DNA from: Acinetobacter geminorum
GTDB lineage: Bacteria > Pseudomonadota > Gammaproteobacteria > Pseudomonadales > Moraxellaceae
Length of the DNA: 64,000 bases
Assembly (NCBI RefSeq): GCF_013009345.1
Contig: NZ_JABELE010000012.1
Span: 62,001-126,000 of the forward strand
Direction: 5' to 3'
Shown piece by piece: positions 17,402-26,166 of the stretch (the stretch's first letter is position 1; each line of letters starts with the position of its first letter). Position numbers and translations under genes: made by a program. The notes beneath the pieces were generated by a model that was given only the letters and a program-made list of their open reading frames with translations, did no database searches and was not told the DNA's origin.

Positions 17402-18835
17402 TCAGCTCTGCACCAGATCTTTCTTTCGATAAAAAATGAAGTAGCTTGCATAGCATAGAAGTATAAAAACAATACAACAGATAAAACCAACTTGCATGGA
17501 TGGGTCAAAGACCATACTGATGCAGGTAACGAGACAGAACAACCCACCCACAATTGGGGTAAGAGGGAAAAGAGGTGCCGCGAAACGCAAATCTTTTGCT
17601 GTTTTTCCTGACTTATACCACTGTCTACGGAAGTTAAACTGCGAAATACAAATGGCAATCCAAACCACAACCATCGTAAAAGCTGCAACCCCCAATAGAT
17701 TCTTAAAAATTGTTTCTGGTGCGAATTGTTCTGAAAGCAATCCAGGAATTGCACCAAACATAGTTACAGTAATAGCAACAATCGGTGTTCCAGAAGGAGT
17801 TAATTTAGAAAATATTTTTGGTAACTGATTTTTCGCCGAAAGCGACCACATCATACGTGAAGCAGCAAACAAACCAGAATTTGCAGCAGAAAGTAAAGCC
17901 GTAATAATTACAAAGCGGATAATATCTTCTGCATATGGAATACCAATATAGTTAAATACCGTCACAAAAGGACTATTACTTACTTCATTTGCACTAAGGC
18001 CTGCAAGTTGAAACGGCAGCAATGAACTAATCACCACAATTGTACCAACAAAGAAAATTAGTAACCGCCAAATAGCCGCATTGATTGCTTTAGGAACTGT
18101 CTGTGCTGGATTCTCAGCTTCCCCCGCCGCTACCCCAATTAATTCTGTGCCCGAAAAAGCAAAGTTAACAATAAGCATAGTGGCAAAAATTGGGAAGAGA
18201 CCGTTTGGGAACCAACCGTGGGCAGTCAGGTTACTAAATAATGGCGCTGTTTCATGTCCGTGGTAAGGAATAAAACCGAAAATTGCCAGTAGACCCAAAC
18301 CAATAAAACAGATGATTGTAATAACTTTGACGAGTGCCAACCAGAATTCAGATTCGGCAAATAATCGAGTTGAACTGATATTAAGAAAAAAAACTAAGGC
18401 ACCAAAAAAAAGAGTCCAAGCCCATACCGAGGTAGATGGAAACCACTCCTGCACCAATAAAGCCGCTGCAGTAAACTCAGTCCCCAAAGTTGCAGTCCAA
18501 GTTAACCAATAGAGCCAAGTAATCATATAGCCCGTACCAGGACCAATATAACGGCGGGCGTATTCACCAAAAGAACCTGATTCCGGCACATGAACCGCAA
18601 GCTCACCAAGGCATAACATCACGGTATAGGCAATTAAACCGCCCAAAAAATAAGAAATAATTGCGCCAATTGGGCCTGCTTGGGAAATTACATCACCAGA
18701 CCCTAAAAAAAGACCTGTACCTATGGCACCGCCAAGGGAGATCATCACCAAATGTCGAGTACTCATTGCTCGTTTCAAAGGTGCAGAACTTCCATGTTGC
18801 GATGCATCATTATTCCGATAATTTAATGATTGCAT
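17402..18835 (-). CDS. APC-family amino-acid permease
   Basis: 477 residues with about 12 transmembrane segments and the amino-acid transporter family signature near the start (MISLGGAIGTGLFLGSG) plus ESGSFGEYARRYIGP. This matches the AroP/GabP/LysP/AnsP group of inner-membrane proton symporters. The substrate is not certain; nearness to the arginine-catabolic operon makes a cationic amino acid or glutamate-family substrate possible, but an AT-rich kilobase separates them. It has its own terminator and is flanked on both sides by AT-rich gaps. Confidence 0.9.
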   Translation of the reverse strand: MQSLNYRNNDASQHGSSAPLKRAMSTRHLVMISLGGAIGTGLFLGSGDVISQAGPIGAIISYFLGGLIAYTVMLCLGELAVHVPESGSFGEYARRYIGPGTGYMITWLYWLTWTATLGTEFTAAALLVQEWFPSTSVWAWTLFFGALVFFLNISSTRLFAESEFWLALVKVITIICFIGLGLLAIFGFIPYHGHETAPLFSNLTAHGWFPNGLFPIFATMLIVNFAFSGTELIGVAAGEAENPAQTVPKAINAAIWRLLIFFVGTIVVISSLLPFQLAGLSANEVSNSPFVTVFNYIGIPYAEDIIRFVIITALLSAANSGLFAASRMMWSLSAKNQLPKIFSKLTPSGTPIVAITVTMFGAIPGLLSEQFAPETIFKNLLGVAAFTMVVVWIAICISQFNFRRQWYKSGKTAKDLRFAAPLFPLTPIVGGLFCLVTCISMVFDPSMQVGFICCIVFILLCYASYFIFYRKKDLVQS

Positions 18836-19201
18836 ATAAAAAACTGTAACGACAATTTAGTAAAAAATCATTTTAGGAGAAAAAAATAAATATGCAATTA
18901 TCTTTGAATAGTGAACTTATTTTAACCAAGCTCTTTATGTAAAAATAAAATATATAGAAAAAACATTTAGTTATATTTTTTTATAGCTATATCTGTATTT
19001 TAATTAATCTTATATTATTTCTATAATTTATGTAGTAGAAAAACCCATTTATCTTTAAATATAGTATTTATATATATTACTGGTTATGCCTACTTTAAAT
19101 ACAGCAGATCACTATATAACAAACCTACTATTTATTTAAATAATGAGTTTTAAAAAAATATACAAATAAGTTTATAAAAAAATATTTTTTAAGCAAAAAA
19201 T
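18836..19201. other. AT-rich gap upstream of the permease
   Basis: 366 bp of very AT-rich DNA with no supported gene. It should contain the permease promoter on the minus strand, which I cannot place. A 16-codon ORF at 18892 follows AGGAG but at poor spacing. Confidence 0.5.
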
Positions 19202-19229
19202 AAAGCCCAAACCTAAAGGTCTGAGCTTT
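19202..19229 (-). terminator. Intrinsic terminator of the alpha/beta hydrolase gene
   Basis: A 12-bp stem with wobbles (19202-19213 with 19218-19229) reads on the minus strand as AAAGCTCAGACC paired with GGTTTGGGCTTT, followed by ATTTTTTGC. It lies 20 bp beyond the stop at 19249. Confidence 0.82.
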
Positions 19230-19248
19230 ATTTAAACACTATAAAGGT

Positions 19249-20526
19249 TTAATAGCTGATGGTGCTCAACTGTTCGGTAGATTGAATTGAACCTTCCGTA
19301 AACTCACACAGCCCTTGTTCATCACAAGATAAATTTAATTGCTTATAGCTAATCGCTAAAGAATCCGAATATTTTTTGATTACAAACGGACTCATATCCG
19401 ATGTTAAGGGCTCTTCACGCTTGAAAAATTTAATAATCTTACGATCATTCATCGCTAACAAATAAATTTCATTATTTAATTCAATGTGCACTACACCAGT
19501 TTGCTCAGCCACAATTGGAACCAAATAAGATTTATTCGCCAGTAGAGTATCTACTGTATAACTTTCAAACTTTGAATTGATGAGGTTAAATACCAAAATT
19601 AAACCAAAGCTAGTCTGCAAGCCTTCTCTATAATTTGCATCTTCTTGAATTCGCTGCACTTTAATACCGAGCTTTTGAAAGTCCAACTCAGTTGCTTGAT
19701 TTGTTTTTATCAGACTACGTGTAATAGCCTGTTTAAGGGGATTATCAAAATAACGTTCATCTAACTGAAAATCATTTTGATGCAATATTTTTAACAGCAT
19801 TTCATCATGATGAGTAAGAACATGGGCAAGTACATTACGGAAGTAAAACTTACTTTGTTTTTTGACCTTACGAACCTGCTGATAAAAATAGATTTCATCG
19901 AAATCATGTTCAATAAAATCATGTAATAAACTTGAACTAGCCAATACTGACAATGCTTCATGACCAGTAAATGGCAAATGAATCGTATGTAAGCTTGGTA
20001 ACAGCTCTTTTATTTTTAAGTAATGTTCGCGATCAATTGAAAAGTAAGGGTCATAAACAATAATGTATTCACGCGCTGTATTGACATCTTGTGGCTGAAT
20101 CTGCATGTCCTTGTTTGCTACCGAATCAAAAAACTCAGCATAGCGTCGGTCTTCAACATGTTCAGGGTCAATTGAATATTGCGGTACAAATGCAATCACG
20201 CGGTTCATATTCAATAAATTAGAATACTTGATTGCCGCATAGCCGCCCATTGAACCGCCATAACCCACAATATTTTTAAAGCCTTCTAGAATAGGCGAAA
20301 TTGCTTGTGCCAGCTCAATCATGCTTGCTTGAGGAAACCATGATTTTTGTTTTGGCATTACCCCAATAACATTATATTGGTATTTAATTAGAGACTTTTC
20401 AGCATTGATAGATAAGCCACTCGCTCGGGTAATCAAATCGCCAAAAGAGAGAACTAATGTATTAGAATCGCCTGGTAAAAAAATGGCTCTAATGTGTTCG
20501 TCTTCAAAAATAATTTGCTTATCCAT
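19249..20526 (-). CDS. Alpha/beta-hydrolase-fold protein of unknown substrate
   Basis: 425 residues from the ATG at 20526 (MDKQIIFEDEHIRAIF); an in-frame ATG at 20595 adds an unlikely Cys/Phe-rich leader. The nucleophile elbow is GYGGSMGGYAA, with a candidate acid in YDPYFSIDRE and His in FTGHEAL, giving a plausible Ser-Asp-His triad within residues 1-240. The C-terminal 180 residues (KLGIKVQRIQEDANYREGL onward) are unlike a standard hydrolase and I do not recognise them. There is no signal peptide, so it is probably cytoplasmic. It is monocistronic with its own terminator. Confidence 0.72.
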   Translation of the reverse strand: MDKQIIFEDEHIRAIFLPGDSNTLVLSFGDLITRASGLSINAEKSLIKYQYNVIGVMPKQKSWFPQASMIELAQAISPILEGFKNIVGYGGSMGGYAAIKYSNLLNMNRVIAFVPQYSIDPEHVEDRRYAEFFDSVANKDMQIQPQDVNTAREYIIVYDPYFSIDREHYLKIKELLPSLHTIHLPFTGHEALSVLASSSLLHDFIEHDFDEIYFYQQVRKVKKQSKFYFRNVLAHVLTHHDEMLLKILHQNDFQLDERYFDNPLKQAITRSLIKTNQATELDFQKLGIKVQRIQEDANYREGLQTSFGLILVFNLINSKFESYTVDTLLANKSYLVPIVAEQTGVVHIELNNEIYLLAMNDRKIIKFFKREEPLTSDMSPFVIKKYSDSLAISYKQLNLSCDEQGLCEFTEGSIQSTEQLSTISY

Positions 20527-20653
20527 GCTCACACCGAAAGAAAATTTACTCCCACATACAACGTCAAAAATGAAACAAAATAGGTGTTTTGCCAATTTAT
20601 GATTGCGGAGTATCTTATTTTATAGATGCCAGTCAGATTAAAAAGCGCAAAAT

Positions 20654-21442
20654 ATGACACAATCCTTACATCCTGCCGCTCAAAAAGGCTTCAGTTCAGC
20701 TGCTGAACTATATCAGCAAGTTAGACCCAATTATCCCGCAGAAATAGTAAGTTGGCTGCAAAATTGCCTACAAATACAGGAAAAATCTACTGTTATTGAT
20801 CTTGGATCTGGTACTGGCAAATTCTTACCCTACTTAAAACAAACACATGCTGATGTTATTGCAGTTGAGCCAATTGGCGAGATGTTACAGCAGCTTCAAC
20901 AAGTTTATCCTGATATCAAAACATTACAGGCTTTTAGCCATTCAATTCCTGTAGAAGATCATAAAATTGATGCCATTATTTGTGCGCAATCTTTTCACTG
21001 GTTTGACAACCTCGATACCCTAACAGAAATGCATAGAGTATTAAAACCAGAAGGACATTTAGGGCTAGTTTGGAATCAACGAGACGAACGTACAGATTGG
21101 GTCAAGGCTTTAGCTGACTTCCTACTCCCACTTGAAGGTGACACACCTCGTTATCATAGTGAAAAGTGGAAACGCGTATTTGAACAACAAGATTTATTCG
21201 TATTTGATAGCCTACAAACATTCACACAGTCACAACACGGTTCTGTCGAACAAGTCGTAAGTAAACGTTTACTCTCTACGAGCTTTATTGCTGCAATGAC
21301 TGAAAAAGATCAATTACAACTCAAAGCACTGTTTGAAAAAATTGTTTATGATTTTACTGGATTAGGTCCTCAAGATCAGATTGATTTTCCATATGTTACG
21401 TACGCATATCACTTTCAAAAAAGTACGTTACCCGTTAAATAA
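20654..21442 (+). CDS. Class I SAM-dependent methyltransferase
   Basis: 262 residues, Methyltransf_11 type. The SAM-binding motif I is VIDLGSGTGKFLP, the acidic end of strand 2 is AVEPIGEML, and motif IV is AIICAQSFHWFD. The SFHWF signature is typical of a widespread group of uncharacterised methyltransferases related to yeast Crg1 and trans-aconitate methyltransferase. The substrate is unknown. It is followed 26 bp later by a lipoprotein gene on the same strand. Confidence 0.88.
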   Translation: MTQSLHPAAQKGFSSAAELYQQVRPNYPAEIVSWLQNCLQIQEKSTVIDLGSGTGKFLPYLKQTHADVIAVEPIGEMLQQLQQVYPDIKTLQAFSHSIPVEDHKIDAIICAQSFHWFDNLDTLTEMHRVLKPEGHLGLVWNQRDERTDWVKALADFLLPLEGDTPRYHSEKWKRVFEQQDLFVFDSLQTFTQSQHGSVEQVVSKRLLSTSFIAAMTEKDQLQLKALFEKIVYDFTGLGPQDQIDFPYVTYAYHFQKSTLPVK

Positions 21443-21468
21443 TTAGTGAATAGGTTTGGTTGAAAGTT

Positions 21469-21999
21469 ATGAAGAAAACACCTCAAATCATATTAATGTC
21501 TTTGCTTTGCTCTAGCCTATTTCTGACTGCTTGTAAAAAAGCGGATGAGCCTGCTAAGACGGAGCAACCTTCTGCCACCTCATCTACCGATCAGGTTTTA
21601 GAAAAACTAAATGAAAGACCTGTTAAGACCTTCCCTGCCACTGCTGATGATGCACACGATATTGCGCTGTTAGAGGATTATGATCGTCGCTTTACAGAAA
21701 TGAGTGACGAGATGGAAAGTGAATTAGCAAAAATGCATGAAGCTGGAACCCTCACTACAGAGTTTGAGCAACAGCGTACTCTCGATAATGTGCGCTCTTC
21801 TCTGACCATGTTAAAAGATTTAGATTTAAAAACTGAGCAAGGTCGTTACATTCAGGGTCTACTTTATCAATATTGGGAAAACCAAGAAAAACACTTGAGT
21901 GATAAGCAAGCCAATAAAGATGAACAGATCAATGATCTTGCCGACTATTTACAAGCGCAAAATCAATTAAAATATTGGAAAGCATCGCAACAGAAATAG
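21469..21999 (+). CDS. Hypothetical lipoprotein
   Basis: 176 residues from the ATG at 21469; an in-frame TTG at 21460 is less likely. The signal peptide ends in the lipobox LTAC followed by KKADEP, a short Pro/Thr/Ser linker, and then a helical Glu/Lys/Gln-rich body (DRRFTEMSDEMESELAKMHE, then QGRYIQGLLYQYWENQE). Family not recognised. It is probably cotranscribed with the methyltransferase and ends at a strong bidirectional terminator. Confidence 0.75.
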   Translation: MKKTPQIILMSLLCSSLFLTACKKADEPAKTEQPSATSSTDQVLEKLNERPVKTFPATADDAHDIALLEDYDRRFTEMSDEMESELAKMHEAGTLTTEFEQQRTLDNVRSSLTMLKDLDLKTEQGRYIQGLLYQYWENQEKHLSDKQANKDEQINDLADYLQAQNQLKYWKASQQK

Positions 22000-22016
22000 C
22001 AATGTATTGGTTATAA

Positions 22017-22046
22017 AAAAGCCTTCAAACTTATGAAGGCTTTTTT
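22017..22046. terminator. Bidirectional terminator
   Basis: GCCTTCA (22021-22027) pairs with TGAAGGC (22034-22040), with an A-run before and a T-run after. It separates the plus-strand lipoprotein from the convergent minus-strand gene. Confidence 0.88.
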
Positions 22047-22051
22047 ATAAA

Positions 22052-22615
22052 TTATATATTTTGCTTTTCAACCCAATGAATTGCCTGAACGCGGAATAAC
22101 TCACATGCACCATCACCCGTATCAGTCGGCGTAAGTGAGGATTTCCAAACTAAATTTTTGTCCTTAATCTCGACAAGGTCACCTTTTAGATAAACTAAAT
22201 CACCACGTTTAACCTGTTTAATCTGCTGAGCAATTTCAGGATTTGCAGGAATGATGTGCATGTTAGATACCATTTGCATCGCTTGCTCTGCTGGAACAGG
22301 TAATTTAGGAATTTTCCAGTTTAAATAACGGTCATATTGTTTCACTGAAATATGACGTGCGATTTCAGGCTTTGCAAACAATCCCCAACTTACGGCATAG
22401 TCAATAGGAGAAAACTTAGCTTGTTCATCATTTTGATAAACTTTTGAACCCAAGATTCTGAAATTTCCTTGAAAAGGTTGTAATACAGAAATAGATTGAT
22501 CTTTTTCTATCGGGCTCAAACCATTGGCAATATTATATTCACTTGAGGTCGATGCAAATGTTGAACTCATGCCAATCACGGCGAGTAAGCCCATCATCAA
22601 ACTTTGTTTTTTCAT
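22052..22615 (-). CDS. Hypothetical exported protein
   Basis: 187 residues from the ATG at 22615; the upstream in-frame start at 22630 adds only five residues. Residues 1-22 form a signal peptide (LMMGLLAVIGMSSTFAS). The mature protein has several Trp/Tyr-rich segments (PIDYAVSWGLFAKPEIARHI; RGDLVYLKGDLVEI; DGACELFRVQAIHWV) that suggest a beta-rich periplasmic domain. I do not recognise the family and see no catalytic motif. No operon partner is visible. Confidence 0.7.
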   Translation of the reverse strand: MKKQSLMMGLLAVIGMSSTFASTSSEYNIANGLSPIEKDQSISVLQPFQGNFRILGSKVYQNDEQAKFSPIDYAVSWGLFAKPEIARHISVKQYDRYLNWKIPKLPVPAEQAMQMVSNMHIIPANPEIAQQIKQVKRGDLVYLKGDLVEIKDKNLVWKSSLTPTDTGDGACELFRVQAIHWVEKQNI

Positions 22616-22754
22616 CGTGTTACACCTCAAATATTGCTAGATCAAAGTGATTAGATCTTCAATTTATAATAGCTTTAAGCGATGAAAAAAATATCGAAAT
22701 TTAGTAACAATACAGATCAATTTCGTCTATTTTTGTGCTGAATTAAACAGCTTG

Positions 22755-23222
22755 TTAATCTTCGAAATCTATTCTCAACGTTTCGAAACGAACCTTACCT
22801 TGTTGAACAGCTTGGGCAATTGCTTGTTGACCTTTCGTAAGTCTAGCTCCACCACTTTTTACATCAAGCAAAATAATATTGATGTCTTCTGCCGTACCAT
22901 CGCCATCGCGAAAATCGGTATATCCATCAAAAATAATATAGTCCACCGGATCGCCCATGAATTTTGCATCGATTGGTAAATACTGAAATTCAGGTAAAAC
23001 CGGAGCAAATTGTTCTGCCATTTTTCCTTTCAACACCGCACGACTTGTATTTACACTTCTCTTTTGTGCTTGAGTAAGCGCTTGTTGATGCTCTAGTTCA
23101 AGTTCAGCAATATATTGCTCATATTCAGCCTTAATTCGTCCATTACGTGTATTTGATAAAATAATAGTAGTGATGATAATACCAATGCCAGCACCAATAA
23201 GCATGGCAAGCCATACAGACAT
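22755..23222 (-). CDS. Membrane-anchored Holliday-junction-resolvase-related nuclease domain protein
   Basis: 155 residues. Residues 4-22 form one transmembrane helix, followed by a coiled-coil stretch (EYEQYIAELELEHQQALTQ). The C-terminal domain has GKMAEQFAP, then GDPVDYIIFDG and IILLDVKSGGARLTKGQQ. This is the D...D-x-K core of the PD-(D/E)XK family related to archaeal Holliday junction resolvases (PF10107 type, from memory). The protein is thus probably a membrane-tethered nuclease-like protein; its true substrate is not known. Confidence 0.75.
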   Translation of the reverse strand: MSVWLAMLIGAGIGIIITTIILSNTRNGRIKAEYEQYIAELELEHQQALTQAQKRSVNTSRAVLKGKMAEQFAPVLPEFQYLPIDAKFMGDPVDYIIFDGYTDFRDGDGTAEDINIILLDVKSGGARLTKGQQAIAQAVQQGKVRFETLRIDFED

Positions 23223-23380
23223 AAATTTTCCTTAAAAAGCGCGAATTAAGATTACAGCTCTAATCATATCTAAAATAACGAAACAGCTTAAACTTTTGTC
23301 AAATGCAGTCATCTACTTCTCACAAAAAGATGCTAAGGTATAAAACATAAACAAATGTGCTGCTGAAAATAATTGGATTT

Positions 23381-24025
23381 ATGAAAACGATACTTATTGC
23401 AAATCAAAAGGGCGGATGCGGAAAGACCATGACGGCCATTACGTTGGCAACAGCATTGGCACAAAAAGGATATAAAGTAGCATTAGCAGATTCGGACAAT
23501 CAAAAATCGGCTTTACAATGGTTAAAACAGCGCCCTGATACTGTTGCAACGATTCAAAGCCTAGACTGGCGTCATGAAAAATCAATTGGTGATGCACCCA
23601 AAAATCTGGACTATTTAATTATTGATGCGCCTGGTGCTCTGTCAGGTGAGCATGCTGAACAGCTTATTAGTGAAGCGCATGCCATTATTACTCCACTTCA
23701 ACCTTCATTTTTTGATATAGACAGTACTCGTCGTTTTTTAAAGCATTTACAAGACATTAAACGCATTCGTAAAGGTAAAGTTCAGATTTTACTTCTTGCA
23801 AATCGTGTAAAACCAAACAGTGCAAGCTCAAAAGATATCCAACAGTTCTTTGAAAAAATTGAACAGGAACCTGTTGCATGGATTGCTGAACGCACTGCGT
23901 ATGGCAGCTTAGCAATGCAGGGCTTAAGCATTTTTGATAAACCGCAAAAGAACTTTATTAGTATCCAAAATCAATGGCAACCTGTTCTAAACAAGTTAAT
24001 TGAAGATAAAGCTGAATGGTTTTAA
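23381..24025 (+). CDS. ParA-family ATPase, no ParB partner
   Basis: 214 residues from the ATG at 23381 (MKTILIANQKGGCGKTMTA), chosen because the deviant Walker A (KGGCGKT) must sit at the extreme N-terminus; the in-frame start at 23357 adds eight residues. Walker A' and B regions are visible as ADSDNQKSALQW and LDYLIIDAPGAL. There is no parB-like gene or parS-like repeat next to it. Orphan ParA proteins position various cargoes; its cargo here is unknown. It is not the chromosomal parAB locus. Confidence 0.88.
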   Translation: MKTILIANQKGGCGKTMTAITLATALAQKGYKVALADSDNQKSALQWLKQRPDTVATIQSLDWRHEKSIGDAPKNLDYLIIDAPGALSGEHAEQLISEAHAIITPLQPSFFDIDSTRRFLKHLQDIKRIRKGKVQILLLANRVKPNSASSKDIQQFFEKIEQEPVAWIAERTAYGSLAMQGLSIFDKPQKNFISIQNQWQPVLNKLIEDKAEWF

Positions 24026-24149
24026 AGGAATTTTAGCCTCTAAAACTGCATGTATAAGGTTCTTTACATTACGGCCTTAAAATTTGCCTCAGGTTATTTT
24101 TCAGTTAATATGACTTTATTCTATGTAGAAAATTAGAGAAATATTGTTC

Positions 24150-25268
24150 GTGCATCCATACGCTCCTAATTTACAGCGCGTTTTATTGTTTGGGCTGTTT
24201 TTTATTTTGATTTTTTTAGGATTTAATATCCTGAAATACTTTATTGTTCCTGTACTTTGGGCTGCTATCATTGCATATATGACTTGGCCTATTTATTTAA
24301 GAATTCAGCGCTTTTTTGGAGAAACCCGTAATACTTTAAATGCAACTCTAATGATTAGTCTGGTCATTTTGGTTGTTGGTGTACCGTTTACATGCGCTAT
24401 TTTCATTTTGCAGCATGAAGGACGCAACTTATATTTTGACTTACAACGTCAGGTTTTTTCGGGCCATTTAAGCGTTCCAGATTTTATACGCGAGCTTCCT
24501 TTTGTAGGAAAAGAAATTTCTCGTACACTTAATGAATTAAACAACGATCCTAATAGCACCATTCAAAATATCGCAGCTTGGGTACAAAGTCATTTAAGTT
24601 ATGGCCGTGTACTGCTCGGTGAGATTAGCAAAAATATTGTCAAACTTGGCTTTGCAGTATTCAGCCTATTTTTCTTCTATCGTGATGGTCAAATGATTTT
24701 GTCTCAAGTAAGTAAAGCTTTAGAAATGGTCATTGGCCCTCGTATTCATCACTATCTTGATACGATTTCCGAGACAACTCGTGCAGTAGTCTATGGTGTA
24801 GGTTTAACTGCAATTGCTCAAGCTGTTTTGGCTGGATTAAGTTACTTCGTAGCAGATGTACCAAACCCTATGGTACTCACTATTGCTACGTTCTTATTAG
24901 CTTTAATTCCATTTGGTACTCCAATTTCCTATTTAGGTGTCGGTCTATGGTTGTTCTCTCAGGGACAAACCATGGAGGCAATTGGTGTTGTGGTTTGGGG
25001 TGTGCTGATTGTCAGTAGCTCAGATAATGTGATTAGACCACTCGTCATTTCTGGTGCCACCAAAATTCCATTCTTATTAATTATGTTTGGCGTATTAGGC
25101 GGTATTGCGAGTTTTGGCTTGGTCGGTTTATTTATTGGCCCTGTAATTTTGGCTATTTTACTGGCAATTTGGCGTGAATGGTTGCATGAGACGATTGAAC
25201 CTGAACCTATGCCAAAAACAACCATGATTTATGATTCTGAGAGTGAATCGTCCAATGACAAAGAGTGA
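24150..25268 (+). CDS. AI-2E transporter family (PerM-like) membrane protein
   Basis: About 372 residues from the GTG at 24150 (AGAG about 11 bp upstream); an in-frame TTG at 24144 is the alternative. Seven to eight membrane segments with the family's pattern: N-terminal pair (LFGLFFILIFLGFNILKYF), a long periplasmic helix region around residues 95-160, then VFSLFFFYRDGQM and the C-terminal SSSDNVIRPLVISG motif. Family members include quorum-signal exporters and Na+/H+ antiporters, so the substrate is undecided. Confidence 0.86.
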   Translation: MHPYAPNLQRVLLFGLFFILIFLGFNILKYFIVPVLWAAIIAYMTWPIYLRIQRFFGETRNTLNATLMISLVILVVGVPFTCAIFILQHEGRNLYFDLQRQVFSGHLSVPDFIRELPFVGKEISRTLNELNNDPNSTIQNIAAWVQSHLSYGRVLLGEISKNIVKLGFAVFSLFFFYRDGQMILSQVSKALEMVIGPRIHHYLDTISETTRAVVYGVGLTAIAQAVLAGLSYFVADVPNPMVLTIATFLLALIPFGTPISYLGVGLWLFSQGQTMEAIGVVVWGVLIVSSSDNVIRPLVISGATKIPFLLIMFGVLGGIASFGLVGLFIGPVILAILLAIWREWLHETIEPEPMPKTTMIYDSESESSNDKE

Positions 25269-25387
25269 CATAGTAATTTAATTTAAAAATGTTTCTAGAT
25301 ACAAATTAACTATTTAAATTAACTTGTAGGTCAGACCTCTGTTTGTTTGAATCAAACAATCATATATATTTATAAGGACATCCAATC

Positions 25388-25963
25388 ATGCAGATGTTTA
25401 ATAAAATTAGCGCAGTTTGTGCGCTTACAGCCCTTTTTACGGTTGGCTGTAGTTCGGTAACTAAAACTGTATCTGACACAGCTCAAGCATTAACCTCAAT
25501 GCATACAAAAAAAGTGGTCGACGTAAATGAAGTGACAGCTAACGGTATTGGCAAAAAAATAGGTACGATCAGCTTTCAAGATAGCGACAAAGGTTTAATT
25601 ATTACCCCTGCTCTTGCTGATTTACCAAGTGGTACTCGTGGTTTCCATATTCATGAAAACGCTTCTTGTGCACCTGCTGTAAAAGATGGAAAACCTGGCG
25701 CTGCTTTAGCTGCGGGTAGCCACTATAACCCGAACCAAGCCCCTCATCATGGTACTCCAACCACTGGCCATTTAGGCGATCTACCTGTTTTAGTTGTCGA
25801 TAATACAGGTGTTGCAACAACTGCCGTAATCGCACCTCGATTGAAACTTGCTGATATTCAAGGTCGAGCTATTATGATCCATGCGGGTGGCGACAACTAT
25901 TCAGACTCACCTCAACCTCTTGGTGGTGGCGGAGCACGAATTGCATGTGGTGTGATTAAATAA
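25388..25963 (+). CDS. sodC: Cu/Zn superoxide dismutase, lipoprotein form
   Basis: 191 residues. A lipobox-like end of the signal peptide (FTVGC, Cys21) suggests membrane anchoring facing the periplasm. Metal ligands are visible in GFHIHENASC and in SHYNPNQAPHHGTPTTGHLG, with the terminal GGGGARIACGVI typical of bacterial SodC and bearing the second disulfide Cys. It converts superoxide to peroxide and oxygen in the periplasm. AAGGA at 25373-25377 supports the ATG at 25388. Monocistronic with its own terminator. Confidence 0.95.
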   Translation: MQMFNKISAVCALTALFTVGCSSVTKTVSDTAQALTSMHTKKVVDVNEVTANGIGKKIGTISFQDSDKGLIITPALADLPSGTRGFHIHENASCAPAVKDGKPGAALAAGSHYNPNQAPHHGTPTTGHLGDLPVLVVDNTGVATTAVIAPRLKLADIQGRAIMIHAGGDNYSDSPQPLGGGGARIACGVIK

Positions 25964-25977
25964 TTTATGTATTTTTC

Positions 25978-26011
25978 AAATTGTGGGTATCTCAAAAGAT
26001 ATCCACAATTT
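25978..26011 (+). terminator. Terminator after sodC
   Basis: A 15-bp stem (25978-25992 with 25997-26011) with one wobble, AAATTGTGGGTATCT type, and a TTTTGTTAATTT tail. It lies 15 bp after the sodC stop. Confidence 0.78.
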
Positions 26012-26166
26012 TGTTAATTTATTGATCGTTACAACTTGGTTTAAATCTAATAAAATCTTAAAAAATGACTGACTTTTGTAGATAAAAAGAATAATATTTT
26101 TGAAGTAATAAAAATTTAAAGTTACATACTGCTTTCTCACGTATTCTCTAATTTAGAACAAAAGCC

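Noticed and set aside
18892..18942. 16-codon ORF preceded by AGGAG
   Set aside because: Spacing to the ATG is about 12 bases and such short frames are common by chance in AT-rich DNA; no other support.
23381..24025. Possible plasmid or prophage partition locus because of ParA
   Set aside because: No ParB, parS repeats, replication or phage genes are near; neighbours are ordinary chromosomal genes.
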